This document shows, one piece after another, positions 10,701-21,099 of a stretch of 64,000 nt of DNA (position 1 is its first letter; every line of letters begins with the position of its first letter). The DNA is from an uncultured Tateyamaria sp. (GTDB taxonomy: Bacteria; Pseudomonadota; Alphaproteobacteria; Rhodobacterales; Rhodobacteraceae). Where the stretch lies: NCBI RefSeq assembly GCF_947503415.1, contig NZ_CANNDS010000002.1, positions 310,001 through 374,000 on the forward strand. The letters run 5' to 3'. The notes under the pieces are model-generated. The model ran no database searches. It was given only the letters and a program-made list of their open reading frames with translations, and was not told where the DNA came from. A program made the position numbers and the translations under genes.

Positions 10701-11398
10701 GCGGCCCGGAGGGACGAGAAGTTCGTGCCGGTGCCGGAGCCGTATTTGAACAGGCGCGCTTCGCGGACCCACAGGTCCATGATGCCGCCATCGTTCACCA
10801 GATCGTCTGCGACGGACTGGATGAAGCAGGCATGCGGCTGCGGATGTTCGTAGGAGGATTTGGATTTGGTCAGCTTGCCGGTTTTGTAATCGACATAGTG
10901 GTGGCCTTGGGCCGGACCGTCGATGCCGTATGCCCAGTGCAGGCCGGTGTTGAACCATTGCGGGCTGTTTGGTGCTGCGCGTTGGGTTGCCAGCATGTGG
11001 CGCATTTCATCATAGTAGGCGCGTGCGTCCTCTTCGGTCGAGAAGTAGCCACCTTTCCAGCCCCAATACGCCCATGCACCTGCCAGACGGTCGAAGACCT
11101 GCTTGGACGACGTCTCGCCGCCCATTTCGGCGCCTTTGGCGGCTTCGGAGCGCCACAGGAATTCCGGCACGTCGGCCTCTTCGACCTTTTGCAGCTTCGA
11201 GGGCACGCCGGCTTTGCGGAAGTATTTCTGCGCGATGACGTCGCTGGCCACCTGGCTCCAGGTTGTGGGCACTTCCACTTCGTCGAGGCGGAACACCACG
11301 GTACCGTCAGGGTTGCGGATCTCGGACACGGTTGTCACGAAATCTAGGTCCGCATATGCGTCCTGACCGGCTTTGGTGAACTGTCTTTCAATCTTCAT
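7742..11398 (-). CDS. nrdJ: Vitamin B12-dependent (class II) ribonucleoside-diphosphate reductase
   Basis: 1218 aa; [22 protein letters not shown]-terminal zinc-ribbon-like [28 protein letters not shown]. Confidence 0.96.
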   Translation of the reverse strand: MKIERQFTKAGQDAYADLDFVTTVSEIRNPDGTVVFRLDEVEVPTTWSQVASDVIAQKYFRKAGVPSKLQKVEEADVPEFLWRSEAAKGAEMGGETSSKQVFDRLAGAWAYWGWKGGYFSTEEDARAYYDEMRHMLATQRAAPNSPQWFNTGLHWAYGIDGPAQGHHYVDYKTGKLTKSKSSYEHPQPHACFIQSVADDLVNDGGIMDLWVREARLFKYGSGTGTNFSSLRAAGESLSGGGKSSGLMGFLKIGDRAAGAIKSGGTTRRAAKMVIVDADHPDIQDFINWKVIEEQKVASIVAGSKMHEEKLNGIFEAIGTWDGAEADAYDPKKNNALKDAVKAAKKVAIPETYIKRVLDYARQGHTSIEFPTYDTDWDSEAYNSVSGQNSNNSIRVTNAFLTAVEKDADWELISRVDGSVTKTVKARELWEQVGHAAWACADPGIQYHDTVNDWHTCPEDGQIRGSNPCSEYMFLDDTACNLASMNLLTFLKDGQFQVEDYMHASRLWTVTLEISVMMAQFPSKEIAQRSYDFRTLGLGYANIGGLLMNMGHGYDSDEGRALCGALTAIMTGVSYATSAEMAGELGPFPGYKKNADHMLRVMRNHRNAAYGATEGYEALAVKPVALDHANCPDPRLIDVAMSSWDEALKLGEKNGYRNAQSTVIAPTGTIGLVMDCDTTGIEPDFALVKFKKLAGGGYFKIINRSVPAALENLGYGSAQIEEIISYAVGHGSIGNAPAINHTSLTGHGFGANELAKVDAALESAFDIRFVFNQWTLGEEFCTGVLGIPAEKLNDPTFDLLKSLGFSKADIDAANDHVCGTMTLEGAPHLKEEHYHIFDCANPCGKKGKRFLSVDSHITMMAAAQSFISGAISKTINMPNDATIEDCQRAYELSWSLGVKANALYRDGSKLSQPLAAALVEDDEEAQEALESGAPAEKAAVLAEKIVEKIIVKEIVKSHREKMPQRRKGYTQKAIVGGHKVYLRTGEYEDGNLGEIFIDMHKEGAGFRAMMNNFAIAVSVGLQYGVPLEEFVDAFTFTKFEPAGMVQGNDSIKNATSILDYVFRELAVSYLDRTDLAHVKPEGATFDTLGQGEAEGVSNVSELSETAASKSLEVLKQISSTGYLRKRLPQDLVVLQGGMADTAIDAEVALQTLVPEVAVSGAASVSTTTVTAATTTMDARTKAKMQGYEGEACGECGNYTLVRNGTCMKCNTCGGTSGCS

Positions 11399-11579
11399 GG
11401 CGCTGCCTCATTCCCAGCTGGTGTACCTAACGGAGCGCCCGACGTTGCGAGGCCCCAAATGCGATGCCGACACGAAAGCAAAAGCGTACCGCTGAGACCC
11501 AAGCAATTGGGCCTGCAATTTACCAAGAGTGGCGGTTGTTTCTGTCCCTCGTGCCTGACGCGCCCCTCGTTAGTGTTGA

Positions 11580-11626
11580 CCACTAAATGTTGTGGTGACG
11601 CATCCGGCCTACACAAGGTGACGTAT
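11580..11626 (-). promoter_or_regulatory. Tandem NrdR-box candidate upstream of nrdJ
   Basis: Box 1 CCACTAAATGTTGTGG (11580-11595) fits acaCwAtATaTwGtgt; weaker box 2 ACACAAGGTGACGTAT (11611-11626), starts 31 bp apart. Confidence 0.55.
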
Positions 11627-11923
11627 CCGAGGGGTTCACGTCAACGACATTTTATAAGTTTTTTGACATCTTTGTTCTTGACCGAACTGTTGGATTTCGG
11701 GGTGCGGTCGTGGCTGCGATTCACGGCGTGGACCGTTCGGCGAAATGGCGGAATTTCATCCCCCGGCTTCACGGAAAAAATGCAAATCAAACAGCCTACT
11801 TAATCAGAAATGTGGATGCTTCACGTGAAGTTATCCACAGGCGAAACGTGCAATTGCAGAAAGGTTTTGCCGCGCTGCGGAAAATGTGGTGATCTCGACA
11901 CAACCCGGAAAAAGAGGCCCCAG

Positions 11924-12379
11924 ATGCGACCACTCATAGCTTGTTTTGCGGTCGCGCTCAGTGCCTGCGCACCACAATATGTAGAGAGACTGGCCACCTC
12001 GGAACAAGACCTGCCCGTGCGCCGTGCCACATTTGCCGCGAATCCCACACCGCTGGACGATGCGTTCCGGTCATCCTGCGATGCGCCCGGGGACGAGTTG
12101 CGGGACGTGTCGAAGTCGGTCGTTCAGTGCCGCATCCTGCCCCCGCCCGACATCGCGGCATTCCTGCTGCTGCAATATGACGGTGCATTGGAGGCACCCA
12201 CGCTTGTCGTGCAGAAGGAAACCGACCGGGCGGATGATACATTTGTGGTGGAGTTGTCGTATTTCGCGGAAGTTGTGCAGAAATCGGGCAACCCGCGCCG
12301 CATCTATATCAAGCAGCAAGCGTTGGATCAGTTGATGGACCAATTGCTGGCGGCAACGGGTGGTGTGTCAACGAATTAG
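11924..12379 (+). CDS. Putative lipoprotein, function unknown
   Basis: MRPLIACFAVALSACAPQYVERL: lipobox-like LSAC; 152 aa. Confidence 0.65.
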   Translation: MRPLIACFAVALSACAPQYVERLATSEQDLPVRRATFAANPTPLDDAFRSSCDAPGDELRDVSKSVVQCRILPPPDIAAFLLLQYDGALEAPTLVVQKETDRADDTFVVELSYFAEVVQKSGNPRRIYIKQQALDQLMDQLLAATGGVSTN

Positions 12380-12385
12380 GGAAAC

Positions 12386-12462
12386 TGGTCGGAGCGAGAG
12401 GATTCGAACCTCCGACCCCCTGTACCCAAAACAGGTGCGCTACCAGGCTGCGCCACGCTCCG
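12386..12462 (-). tRNA. tRNA-Pro (anticodon TGG), CCA encoded
   Basis: Minus strand CGGAGCGTGGCGCAGCCTGGTAGCGCACCTGTTTTGGGTACAGGGGGTCGGAGGTTCGAATCCTCTCGCTCCGACCA; loop TTTGGGT. Confidence 0.96.
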
Positions 12463-12517
12463 ACCGTGGCGCTGTCTTAGACGGCGTTTTCGCAATTGAA
12501 AAGCCCAAAGAGCGCAA

Positions 12518-12991
12518 TCAGCACGGCCAAGCGGCGATATCTTGATCAAAGCTGGGGTGACGCAGCTGTGCGCCTTCGGCAATCCCCATCAATCGGGCCA
12601 GACCGCCATTGATTTCGAGGACATGTGTCAGGCCGTCACCACCGGGAATGGGCGTTTCGTCAAGCGGCACCGCCTCGTGATGGACTTTTGCGACGACGCC
12701 CGTGGGATCGACAAACAGCATGTCCAGCGGAATCAACGTATTGCGCATCCAGAAGGACAGGCTTTGCGGGCGCGGATAGACAAACAGCATCCCCTCGCTT
12801 GACGGCATCGACGGGCGATTCATCAGACCCACGGCACGGTCGCGATTGGTGTCCGCGATTTCGACGTTGAATCGCGCAGATCCAAAGTCACCGCGAATCC
12901 AGACTGTTTCATCGCTGCATTGGGCAAGGGCCACCTGCCCCATCACACACAACACCAATATCAAAAAGGTCCGCGACAGCATCGCGTACAT
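12518..12991 (-). CDS. DUF192 domain-containing secreted protein
   Basis: NRDRAVGLMNRPSMPSSEGMLFVYPRPQSLSFWMRNTLIPLDMLFVDPTGVV. Confidence 0.88.
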   Translation of the reverse strand: MYAMLSRTFLILVLCVMGQVALAQCSDETVWIRGDFGSARFNVEIADTNRDRAVGLMNRPSMPSSEGMLFVYPRPQSLSFWMRNTLIPLDMLFVDPTGVVAKVHHEAVPLDETPIPGGDGLTHVLEINGGLARLMGIAEGAQLRHPSFDQDIAAWPC

Positions 12992-12992
12992 G

Positions 12993-13637
12993 TCAGTCTT
13001 CCTTTTTCGGAAGTGCCGCTTCCCATGCGAGGACTTCGGCGGCCATGTGGCCACGCTTGCCATCAATGACACGAAGGGCAAGCGCTTCGCCCGGCTGCAG
13101 ATCCGAAAGACCTGAGCGGCGCAACACTTCGACATGCAGGAACACGTCTTCGGACCGGCCAAAGACATTGGCAAACCCAAATCCCTTGCCCTTGTCGAAC
13201 CATTTGACCCGACCCGGCTGCAGCGGTGCGTCGGACACGGCGGCTTCGTCCATATGCGCCAGATCAACCAGCGACGACGAGTCCGTATGGTCCGGCGGGG
13301 TGATCGACACGACCTCGACCGCCTGCACGCCCCGTTCCGTATGTTGAACGCGCACGCTGACGTCAGCACCATCCGCCACCGAAGACTGGCCGAAATTCCG
13401 CAGTACATTTACATGCAGCAGAATGTCTGGCCCGTCTGAATTGGCAACAATGAAGCCGAACCCTTTTACAGGATCGAACCACTTCACTGTTCCCGTGACC
13501 ATGTCCGTATCTTGGGTCTGTTCTGACACGACTTGTCTTTCTGTGAGTGCATTATGCCGCACATCAAGACTTGCGCCATTTTCACCACATAATTCAAGCA
13601 TGAATTTAGTGTTGTTTATCAAATTGTTACATTTCAC
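12993..13637 (-). CDS. Cold-shock protein with two CSD domains (start uncertain)
   Basis: MVTGTVKWFDPVKGFGFIVANSDGPDILLHVNVL and GRVKWFDKGKGFGFANVFGRSEDVFLHVEVLRRSG. Confidence 0.9.
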   Translation of the reverse strand: MKCNNLINNTKFMLELCGENGASLDVRHNALTERQVVSEQTQDTDMVTGTVKWFDPVKGFGFIVANSDGPDILLHVNVLRNFGQSSVADGADVSVRVQHTERGVQAVEVVSITPPDHTDSSSLVDLAHMDEAAVSDAPLQPGRVKWFDKGKGFGFANVFGRSEDVFLHVEVLRRSGLSDLQPGEALALRVIDGKRGHMAAEVLAWEAALPKKED

Positions 13638-13649
13638 GTCACATGAAAA

Positions 13650-14267
13650 TCACGGGCTAAGGCGTGTCACATGCCATAGTGAGCCCGGATTTTCGCGCCG
13701 CCAGCAGAACCGATCATGCAGTCGGAACGCCCCATCCGCCCAAAATTCGATCTCGACCGGGGTGATGCGGTAGCCGCCCCAGAATGGTGGTCGCGACGGG
13801 TTCGTACCTTGTTGCGCCGTCACCTTGGCCACCTCTGCCATCAGACTGGCACGGCTGCCAAGCGGTGCGCTTTGATCCGACGCCCAAGCGCCAAGCCGCG
13901 ATTTCAGGGACCGCGACTTGTAGTAATCATCCGCCTGCGGGCCGTCTTCCTTTTCGACAAGGCCCCGCACCCGGATTTGCCGCCGCAACGATTTCCAGTG
14001 CATGACGAACGCCGCCTTGCCCGCCTGATCCAGTTCTGCCGCCTTGGCGCTGGTGTAATTGGTATAAAAGACAAACGCGTCATCCTCTACATCCTTCAAC
14101 AGCACCATGCGCGCATTGGGCAGGCCGTCTGCATCAACAGTGCTGAGCGCAATCGCGTTTGGGTCGTTGACCTCGGACGCCTCAGCCTCGGTCATCCAGG
14201 CGCGCACGATGTCAAAGGGGTTGTCACCTGCGAATTTCCCGTCCCGGTCCGTCATACCCGTCTCCAT
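13650..14267 (-). CDS. pdxH: Pyridoxamine 5'-phosphate oxidase
   Basis: [66 protein letters not shown]...[19 protein letters not shown]. Confidence 0.95.
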   Translation of the reverse strand: METGMTDRDGKFAGDNPFDIVRAWMTEAEASEVNDPNAIALSTVDADGLPNARMVLLKDVEDDAFVFYTNYTSAKAAELDQAGKAAFVMHWKSLRRQIRVRGLVEKEDGPQADDYYKSRSLKSRLGAWASDQSAPLGSRASLMAEVAKVTAQQGTNPSRPPFWGGYRITPVEIEFWADGAFRLHDRFCWRRENPGSLWHVTRLSP

Positions 14268-14390
14268 ATTCGGTCCCCTGTCAGCTAGCGCCGTCCGCGT
14301 GGCAGATCAACCGCACCAGCGTCTCTTGATGCGTCTGGGGCAATGGCCTAAAGCTGACCGCCAGACATAAAGCCGATAACGAGGGACGGG

Positions 14391-15209
14391 ATGGGCAGCG
14401 ACATGGCGAGCAATCTGATGACGGGCAAGCGGGGTCTGATCATGGGTCTCGCCAATGACAAATCCATTGCGTGGGGCATTGCACGTACCCTGCATGCAGC
14501 GGGGGCCGAACTGGCCTTTTCCTATCAGGGCGATGCACTGAAAAAGCGGGTCGACCCGCTGGCCGCGCAATTGGGCAGCGACATCGTGCTGCCCTGTGAT
14601 GTGGGCGACGAGGCGTCGATTGACGCGCTGTTCGATGCGCTCAAGGACCGGTGGGGCAAGTTGGACTTCATCGTGCATGCCATCGGCTTTTCCGACAAGA
14701 ACGAGCTGCGCGGCCGTTACGTTGACACAAGCCGCGGTAATTTCACGCTGACCATGGACATCTCTGTCTACTCCTTCACCGCCGTGATGCAGCGTGCCGA
14801 AAAGATGATGACCGATGGCGGCAGCGCCGTGACGCTGACCTATTACGGGGCCGAGCAGGTCATGCCGCATTACAATGTCATGGGTGTGGCCAAGGCCGCT
14901 CTTGAGGCGTCGGTGAAATATCTGGCCGAGGATCTGGGTAAGGACAATATTCGCGTCAATGCCATCTCTGCCGGTCCCATCAAGACCCTTGCCGCCAGCG
15001 GCATTGGCGATTTCCGCTACATCATGAAGTGGAACGAATACAACTCGCCCCTGCGCCGCAACGTGACCATCGACGATGTGGGCAAGTCGGCCCTGTTCCT
15101 TCTGAGCGATCTGGGCTCCGGCACCACGGGCGAAAACCTGCATGTCGATGCGGGATACCATGTGGTGGGTATGAAGGCGGTCGATGCCCCTGACATCGAA
15201 AAGGGCTGA
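14391..15209 (+). CDS. fabI: Enoyl-[acyl-carrier-protein] reductase
   Basis: GKRGLIMGLANDKSIAWGIARTLHAAGAELAFSYQGDALKKRV...TYYGAEQVMPHYNVMGVAKAALEASVKYLAEDLG. Confidence 0.94.
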   Translation: MGSDMASNLMTGKRGLIMGLANDKSIAWGIARTLHAAGAELAFSYQGDALKKRVDPLAAQLGSDIVLPCDVGDEASIDALFDALKDRWGKLDFIVHAIGFSDKNELRGRYVDTSRGNFTLTMDISVYSFTAVMQRAEKMMTDGGSAVTLTYYGAEQVMPHYNVMGVAKAALEASVKYLAEDLGKDNIRVNAISAGPIKTLAASGIGDFRYIMKWNEYNSPLRRNVTIDDVGKSALFLLSDLGSGTTGENLHVDAGYHVVGMKAVDAPDIEKG

Positions 15210-15212
15210 GCG

Positions 15213-15821
15213 ATGAGCCTGACGCTGGCAGAGCTTGTGGCCTTCAACGGGGTCCTGCTTGCGGCATTGCTGTCGCCCGGGGCTGCAATGTTGTTCATCA
15301 CCAAGGCCACCGTCACGGGCGGACGGGTCGCGGGCATCGCCACGGGCCTTGGCCTTGGCACGGCGGCGGCGATGTGGACGCTGGCGGCGTTGTTGGGCCT
15401 TGAGGTAGTGTTCAACCTGTTTCCATGGACCTACACGGCGCTCAAGATCGGCGGTGCAATCTACCTCATCTGGATCGCAGTGCAGACATGGCGCCATGCG
15501 CGCGCGCCTTTGGGCGATGCGCCGACCCCGCGCGGGCGGGCTGTTCTGTCGGGGATGCTGTTGAACTTCGGCAACCCGAAATCCATGCTCTTTGCCGCAG
15601 CCGTCATCGTGGTTGTGTTCCCCCAAGGGCTTGCTGCGGCGGACATTGCGGTCATTGTCATGAACCACTGGTTGCTGGAACTGGCGTTTTATACCGCCCT
15701 CGCGCTGGCCCTCAGCACGCCGCACATCCGGCGCGGCTATGTCAGCCTCAAACCCATCTTTGACCGCATCGCGGCCACCCTGCTTGGCGCACTTGGCCTG
15801 CGCCTGATCCTGGAGAGATAA
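15213..15821 (+). CDS. LysE family translocator
   Basis: Hydrophobic 202 aa; SPGAAMLFITKATVTGGRVAGIATGLGLGTAAAMW...GMLLNFGNPKSMLF. Confidence 0.87.
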   Translation: MSLTLAELVAFNGVLLAALLSPGAAMLFITKATVTGGRVAGIATGLGLGTAAAMWTLAALLGLEVVFNLFPWTYTALKIGGAIYLIWIAVQTWRHARAPLGDAPTPRGRAVLSGMLLNFGNPKSMLFAAAVIVVVFPQGLAAADIAVIVMNHWLLELAFYTALALALSTPHIRRGYVSLKPIFDRIAATLLGALGLRLILER

Positions 15822-15824
15822 CCC

Positions 15825-16328
15825 ATGGCAGACCGCCTCCCCCACGAAAAAGGCTTTCACATCAGCTGGGACCAGATCCATCGCGACAGCCGGGCGCTGG
15901 CGTGGCGGCTGGACGGGCAAGGCCCGGACAATGGCGCGTGGCGCGGCGTGGTGGCCATCACGCGCGGTGGCATGGCCCCTGCGATGATCGTCAGCCGCGA
16001 GTTGGACATCCGCACCGTCGATACGATCAGCGTCAAATCCTACCACCACCAAAGCCAGGGCGAGGTCGAGGTGCTGAAAGCCCCCGATGCAACGCTGATG
16101 GGCGATGGCACCGGCATCCTGATCGTCGACGACCTGGTCGATTCCGGTCGGACGTTGGAGGTCGTCCGCGACCTGTATCCCAAGGCCCATTTCGCCACCG
16201 TCTATGCCAAACCGAAGGGCGAGCCGATGGTGGATACGTTCATCACCGGTGTCAGTCAGGACACATGGATCTTCTTCCCATGGGACATGGCCCTGCAATA
16301 TGTGGAGCCTTATCGCGGCACAGACTGA
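15825..16328 (+). CDS. gpt: Xanthine-guanine phosphoribosyltransferase-like protein
   Basis: PRPP loop [35 protein letters not shown]...[10 protein letters not shown]. Confidence 0.87.
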   Translation: MADRLPHEKGFHISWDQIHRDSRALAWRLDGQGPDNGAWRGVVAITRGGMAPAMIVSRELDIRTVDTISVKSYHHQSQGEVEVLKAPDATLMGDGTGILIVDDLVDSGRTLEVVRDLYPKAHFATVYAKPKGEPMVDTFITGVSQDTWIFFPWDMALQYVEPYRGTD

Positions 16329-16392
16329 TCCCCTTCATCTTGCCAGATAAACTTCCGCCGGAGGCTCCGGCGCTTGCCAAGAGGGCAGCCCC

Positions 16393-17568
16393 ATGACCGT
16401 CACGCGCACCGCATCCACCTTTGCCCCCCCGGTGATGGAGGCGCGGCGCTGGCTTGAGGGCGTGACCTTTCCGGCGGACCGACCCCTGATCAACGTGAGC
16501 CAAGCGGCCCCTGTCGATCCGCCGCCCGACGCGCTGCGGCAGGCCATGGCCGATGCCGCCCTGACACGGGACGACGCGCATCTTTACGGCCCCGTTCTGG
16601 GCATGCCCGCATTGCGCGCGGGCCTGTCGGACCAGATCAACCGCCATTACGGGGCGACGACCACCGCAGACAACGTCGCCATCACCTCCGGCTGCAATCA
16701 GGCCTTTGCTGCCGCGATTGCGACGCTCTGCGATGAAGGGGATGAGGTGATCCTGCCAACGCCATGGTATTTCAATCATAAAATGTGGCTGGACATGGCA
16801 GGCGTCCGCTCCGTTCCACTGACCACAAACGCGGATATGCTGCCGGACGTAGAGGCGGCCAAGGTGCTGATCACCGACCGCACCCGTGCCATTGCACTTG
16901 TCACACCAAACAATCCAGCCGGTGTCGAATACCCCGATGCGCTGGTGCTGAAGTTCTACGCGCTTGCCAGATCGCATGGCCTCGCGCTGATCGTGGATGA
17001 AACCTACCGCGATTTTGACAGCCGCAGCGGCGCGCCCCATGCCTTGTTCCAGCAGGACGGATGGGCGGATACGTTTATCCATCTCTATTCGTTCTCCAAG
17101 GCCTACCGTCTGACCGGGCACCGCGTCGGGGCGTTGGTGACATCGCCTGCACGCCTGTCAGAGGCTGAGAAGTTCCTGGATACCGTCGCCATCTGTCCGG
17201 GTCAGATCGGGCAATACGCAGCCCTTTGGGGCCTCGAACACCTCGGCCAATGGGTCGCGGGGGAACGGGATGAAATTCTGGCGCGGCGCAAGGCGATTTC
17301 GGACGGTTTTTCGGTGTTGGCCGATAAGGGTTGGACGCTCAAGGGCCTTGGTGCCTATTTCGCCTATATGCAGCACCCGTTTGAGCTGAGCTCGGCGCAA
17401 CTCGCTCAGAAACTGGTGCAGGAGGCGGGTATCCTGTGCTTGCCCGGCACGATGTTCTGGCCCGACGACGCACCGCAAGGCCATCAGGAATTGCGCATCG
17501 CATTTGCCAATCTGGATGCCGCGGGGATCGACGCGCTTTACACAAGGCTGTCAGCCCTGTCGCTGTGA
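16393..17568 (+). CDS. PLP-dependent aminotransferase
   Basis: VTPNNPAGVEYPDALVLKFYALARSHGLALIVDETYRDF...HLYSFSKAYRLTGHRVGALV. Confidence 0.87.
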   Translation: MTVTRTASTFAPPVMEARRWLEGVTFPADRPLINVSQAAPVDPPPDALRQAMADAALTRDDAHLYGPVLGMPALRAGLSDQINRHYGATTTADNVAITSGCNQAFAAAIATLCDEGDEVILPTPWYFNHKMWLDMAGVRSVPLTTNADMLPDVEAAKVLITDRTRAIALVTPNNPAGVEYPDALVLKFYALARSHGLALIVDETYRDFDSRSGAPHALFQQDGWADTFIHLYSFSKAYRLTGHRVGALVTSPARLSEAEKFLDTVAICPGQIGQYAALWGLEHLGQWVAGERDEILARRKAISDGFSVLADKGWTLKGLGAYFAYMQHPFELSSAQLAQKLVQEAGILCLPGTMFWPDDAPQGHQELRIAFANLDAAGIDALYTRLSALSL

Positions 17569-17644
17569 TCTTCAAGCGCCCTTGCCCGCATCTGGCAGGG
17601 TCGTTAGACATCCTCAACTGAAATTCACCCGTAAGAAGGCGCAC

Positions 17645-19492
17645 ATGGCTAAGGGCAAAACTTCCATCTCGAAAATCGCCGTTTGGATCCTCCTGGGCTT
17701 GCTGTTTGTGGGCCTGAGCCTTGGCTTTGGCCTTGATGGGCTGGGCGGCACGGTCCGCACCGTGGGCAAGGTCGGCGACAAGTATATCGACGTCCAAACC
17801 TACGCCAATACGCTGCAACGCGAAATGCAGGCGGTGGGCCAGCAGACGGGCACCCCGCTGACCTTCCAGCGGGCCCAATCCATCGGCTTGGATCAGGCCG
17901 TTCTTGCCCGTCTTGTCCGCGCCCGTGCGCTGGATCACGAAGCGGGACAAATGGGCCTGAGCGTTGGTGACGAGACCATCCGGGACGAGATCCTGAATAT
18001 CCCGGCGTTCCGTGGTCTGGATGGCAGTTTTGACCGCGACGCGTACCGGTTTGCCCTTGATCAGCAGGGCACAAGCGAAGGCGAGTTCGAGAACCAACTG
18101 CGCGAGGAAGTGTCACGCTCGATCCTGCAGGGGGCCATCGTATCCGGCGTCAACATGCCGGAAACATATGCCCAGACCCTGATGGCCTTCATCGGAGAGA
18201 CGCGCGACTTCACATGGGTGCGTCTGGGTCAGGCCGATCTGCCCGAGGTCTTGCCCGAGCCCGCAGAGGATGTGCTGCGCGCCTATTACGACGACAATCT
18301 TGGCGACTATGAATTGCCCGAGACCAAGCGCATCACCTTTGCCGTGCTTCTTCCCGACATGATCCTCGACTCGATGGAGGTGGACGACAGTGCCCTGCGC
18401 GCCGAATACGAGGCCCGCGCGGACCTGTTCAACCGCCCCGAACGCCGTTTGGTCGAACGGCTGGTCTATCTGGATGCCGAGGCCGCTGACCGCGCGGCAG
18501 CCCAGCTTGAAGTAGGGGGTACGACGTTCGAGGCGCTGGTGAGCGAACGTGGTCTTGATCTGGGTGATGTGGATATGGGCGACGTGACCCGTCTTCAGCT
18601 GGATGCAGCCGGTGAGGCTGTGTTTGGCGCTGACGTTGGCGATGTCGTCGGCCCCCTGCCCTCATCCCTTGGCCCGGCCCTGTTCCGCGTGAATGGTGTG
18701 CTGCCCGCGCAGCAAGTCAGCTTTGAGGACGCGTCTGTCCAGCTGCGTCAGGAACTGTCATTGGATGCTGCACGCCGCCAAGTGGCTGTTTTGGCCGAAG
18801 AGTTCGACAACCTGCTTGCCGGTGGCGCGACCCTCGAAGAATTGGACGCCGAAACCGACATGCAGTTGGGTACGATCGATTGGTACCCGGCCTTGGGCGA
18901 AGATATCGCGGCCTATGACGGCTTCCGCGATGCAGCAGCCGCACTGTCGCAAGATGACTTTCCCGAGATTGTGCAATTGGATGATGGCGGCATTGTCGCC
19001 CTGCGGATGGAAGAGTTGCTGCCCCCACGTCCCGCACCCTTTGACGAGGCGCGGTTGAACGTGCAGGCCAACTGGGAAGCCGAACGCACCGAAGCGCGGT
19101 TGACCGAGATGGCCGAGGCGCTTTTGCCCGCGCTTGAATCCGGGGAAACCTTTGCCAGCCAATCGCTTGATTCCATTGTCGAAACGGATATGGATCGCAG
19201 CGCCTTTGTTCAGGGCACGCCGCCGGAGTTCATGCCTGCCGTGTTTGAAATGGCACCGGGCGAGGTGCGCATCATTTCCGGCTATGGCGCGGTTCTGGTT
19301 GTGCGGCTGGATGCGATCAACCCGTTGACCGACACGCCCGAAGCGGTGGCCGAAACCGAGGCGTTGAGTGCGGAAATGGGCCAGATCCTTGCAGGTGAGC
19401 TGTTCAGTGTCTACGGCGAGGATGTCGTTTTGCGCGCAGGCACGCAGATCAACCAGCAGGCGCTGGATGCCGTGCATGTGAACTTCCCCTGA
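17645..19492 (+). CDS. PpiD/SurA-N-type periplasmic peptidyl-prolyl isomerase
   Basis: N-terminal membrane anchor KIAVWILLGLLFVGLSLGFGLDGLGG, SurA_N-type region, parvulin-like region; 616 aa. Confidence 0.85.
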   Translation: MAKGKTSISKIAVWILLGLLFVGLSLGFGLDGLGGTVRTVGKVGDKYIDVQTYANTLQREMQAVGQQTGTPLTFQRAQSIGLDQAVLARLVRARALDHEAGQMGLSVGDETIRDEILNIPAFRGLDGSFDRDAYRFALDQQGTSEGEFENQLREEVSRSILQGAIVSGVNMPETYAQTLMAFIGETRDFTWVRLGQADLPEVLPEPAEDVLRAYYDDNLGDYELPETKRITFAVLLPDMILDSMEVDDSALRAEYEARADLFNRPERRLVERLVYLDAEAADRAAAQLEVGGTTFEALVSERGLDLGDVDMGDVTRLQLDAAGEAVFGADVGDVVGPLPSSLGPALFRVNGVLPAQQVSFEDASVQLRQELSLDAARRQVAVLAEEFDNLLAGGATLEELDAETDMQLGTIDWYPALGEDIAAYDGFRDAAAALSQDDFPEIVQLDDGGIVALRMEELLPPRPAPFDEARLNVQANWEAERTEARLTEMAEALLPALESGETFASQSLDSIVETDMDRSAFVQGTPPEFMPAVFEMAPGEVRIISGYGAVLVVRLDAINPLTDTPEAVAETEALSAEMGQILAGELFSVYGEDVVLRAGTQINQQALDAVHVNFP

Positions 19493-21000
19493 TGGCACTC
19501 GTCCCGGATTTCGACGCCTTTGCGGCCGCTTATGCCGCAGGTCAGAACCAGGTGGTTTATACCCGTCTGGCCGCTGATCTGGACACGCCCGTGTCGCTGA
19601 TGCTGAAGCTGACCGGTGCGCAGAAGGATGCCTTTGTGCTGGAATCCGTGACAGGCGGCGAAGTGCGCGGGCGCTATTCGATCATCGGAATGAAGCCGGA
19701 TCTGGTGTGGCGCTGTGATGGCGATGCGTCCTCCATCAACCGTATGGCCCGCTATGATGCGGACGCCTTCGAGCCGCTGGACGGCAACCCGCTGGATGCC
19801 CTGCGCAATCTGATCGAGGAAAGCCGGATTGAATTGCCCGACGACCTGCCCCAAGCGGCGGCGGGTCTGTTTGGCTATCTGGGCTATGACATGATCCGGC
19901 TGGTCGAGCGGTTGCCGGATGTGAACCCCGACCCTCTTGGCCTGCCTGATGCGTTGATGTTGCGCCCGTCTGTAGTGGCCGTTCTGGATGGTGTGAAGGG
20001 TGAGGTGACGGTTGTGTCGCCCGCCTGGGTCAGCGACGGGCAGTCGGCCCGTGCCGCCTATGCCCAAGCCGCTGAACGCGTCATGGATGCCGTGCGCGAT
20101 CTTGAACGCGCGATGCCTGTTGAGACCCGCGATCTGGGCGAGGCGTCCGAGCCGTCGGAGCCCGTGTCGAACTTTACCAAGGATGCCTATAAGGCCGCCG
20201 TGGAAAGGGCGCGCGACTATATCAAGGCTGGTGACATTTTTCAGGTTGTGCCTGCCCAACGCTGGACCCAAGAGTTCCGTGAGCCACCTTTTGCGCTGTA
20301 CCGGTCGCTGCGCCGTACAAACCCGTCGCCCTTCATGTTCTATTTCAATTTCGGCGGCTTCCAGGTCATTGGCGCCAGCCCCGAGATCCTTGTGCGTGTC
20401 TTTGGCAATGAGGTCACGATACGCCCTATTGCGGGCACCCGTCCCCGCGGGGACACGCCTGAACAGGACAACGCGCTTGAGGCTGATCTGCTGGCCGACA
20501 AGAAGGAACTGGCGGAACATCTGATGCTGCTGGATCTGGGCCGCAATGACGTGGGTCGCGTCGCCAAGATCGGCACCGTGCGCCCGACCGAGGAATTCAT
20601 CGTCGAACGCTACAGCCACGTGATGCACATCGTGTCGAACGTGGTGGGCGAGTTGGCAGAGGGCAAGGACGCGCTGGATGCGTTCTTTGCGGGCATGCCT
20701 GCGGGCACCGTATCCGGCGCGCCCAAGGTCCGCGCGATGCAGATCATCGACGAGTTGGAACCCGAAAAGCGCGGCGTTTACGGCGGCGGTGTGGGCTATT
20801 TCAGTGCGGGCGGTGACATGGACATGTGCATCGCTTTGCGGACGGCCGTGGTGCAGGATCAGAAGCTGTATATCCAAGCCGGGGGCGGCGTTGTCTATGA
20901 CAGTGACCCGGAGGCGGAGTTCATGGAAACCGTCCACAAATCCGGTGCCATTCGCCGTGCGGCAGCCGATGCGTCACGCTTTGGTGGTGGCAACCGGTGA
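19492..21000 (+). CDS. trpE: Anthranilate synthase component I
   Basis: LMLLDLGRNDVGRVAKIGTVRPTEEFIVERYSHVMHIVSNVVGEL...GTVSGAPKVRAMQIIDELEP. Confidence 0.96.
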   Translation: MALVPDFDAFAAAYAAGQNQVVYTRLAADLDTPVSLMLKLTGAQKDAFVLESVTGGEVRGRYSIIGMKPDLVWRCDGDASSINRMARYDADAFEPLDGNPLDALRNLIEESRIELPDDLPQAAAGLFGYLGYDMIRLVERLPDVNPDPLGLPDALMLRPSVVAVLDGVKGEVTVVSPAWVSDGQSARAAYAQAAERVMDAVRDLERAMPVETRDLGEASEPSEPVSNFTKDAYKAAVERARDYIKAGDIFQVVPAQRWTQEFREPPFALYRSLRRTNPSPFMFYFNFGGFQVIGASPEILVRVFGNEVTIRPIAGTRPRGDTPEQDNALEADLLADKKELAEHLMLLDLGRNDVGRVAKIGTVRPTEEFIVERYSHVMHIVSNVVGELAEGKDALDAFFAGMPAGTVSGAPKVRAMQIIDELEPEKRGVYGGGVGYFSAGGDMDMCIALRTAVVQDQKLYIQAGGGVVYDSDPEAEFMETVHKSGAIRRAAADASRFGGGNR

Positions 21001-21099
21001 TCCCGCCCTGGCGGACGGTTTGGCCTGTGATAACCCGGCCTCTCGGTAAGCGTTTCATGAATCAGCGAAGAGCTGGACCGCTGGTCATGTGGTGCGCTG

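Noticed and set aside
7952-11347. 1131-aa plus-strand ORF opposite nrdJ
   Set aside because: Antisense open frame typical of GC-rich coding DNA; the opposite strand is unambiguous NrdJ.
11399-11700. Cobalamin riboswitch upstream of nrdJ
   Set aside because: Looked for a B12-box-like motif on the minus strand and found none; NrdR-like boxes explain the region better.
12360-12582. ORFs with [19 protein letters not shown] and [27 protein letters not shown]
   Set aside because: Translations of tRNA-Pro on both strands; classic spurious tRNA ORFs.
14307-16298. 663-aa minus-strand ORF across fabI, lysE and gpt
   Set aside because: Spans three well-supported plus-strand genes; composition artifact.
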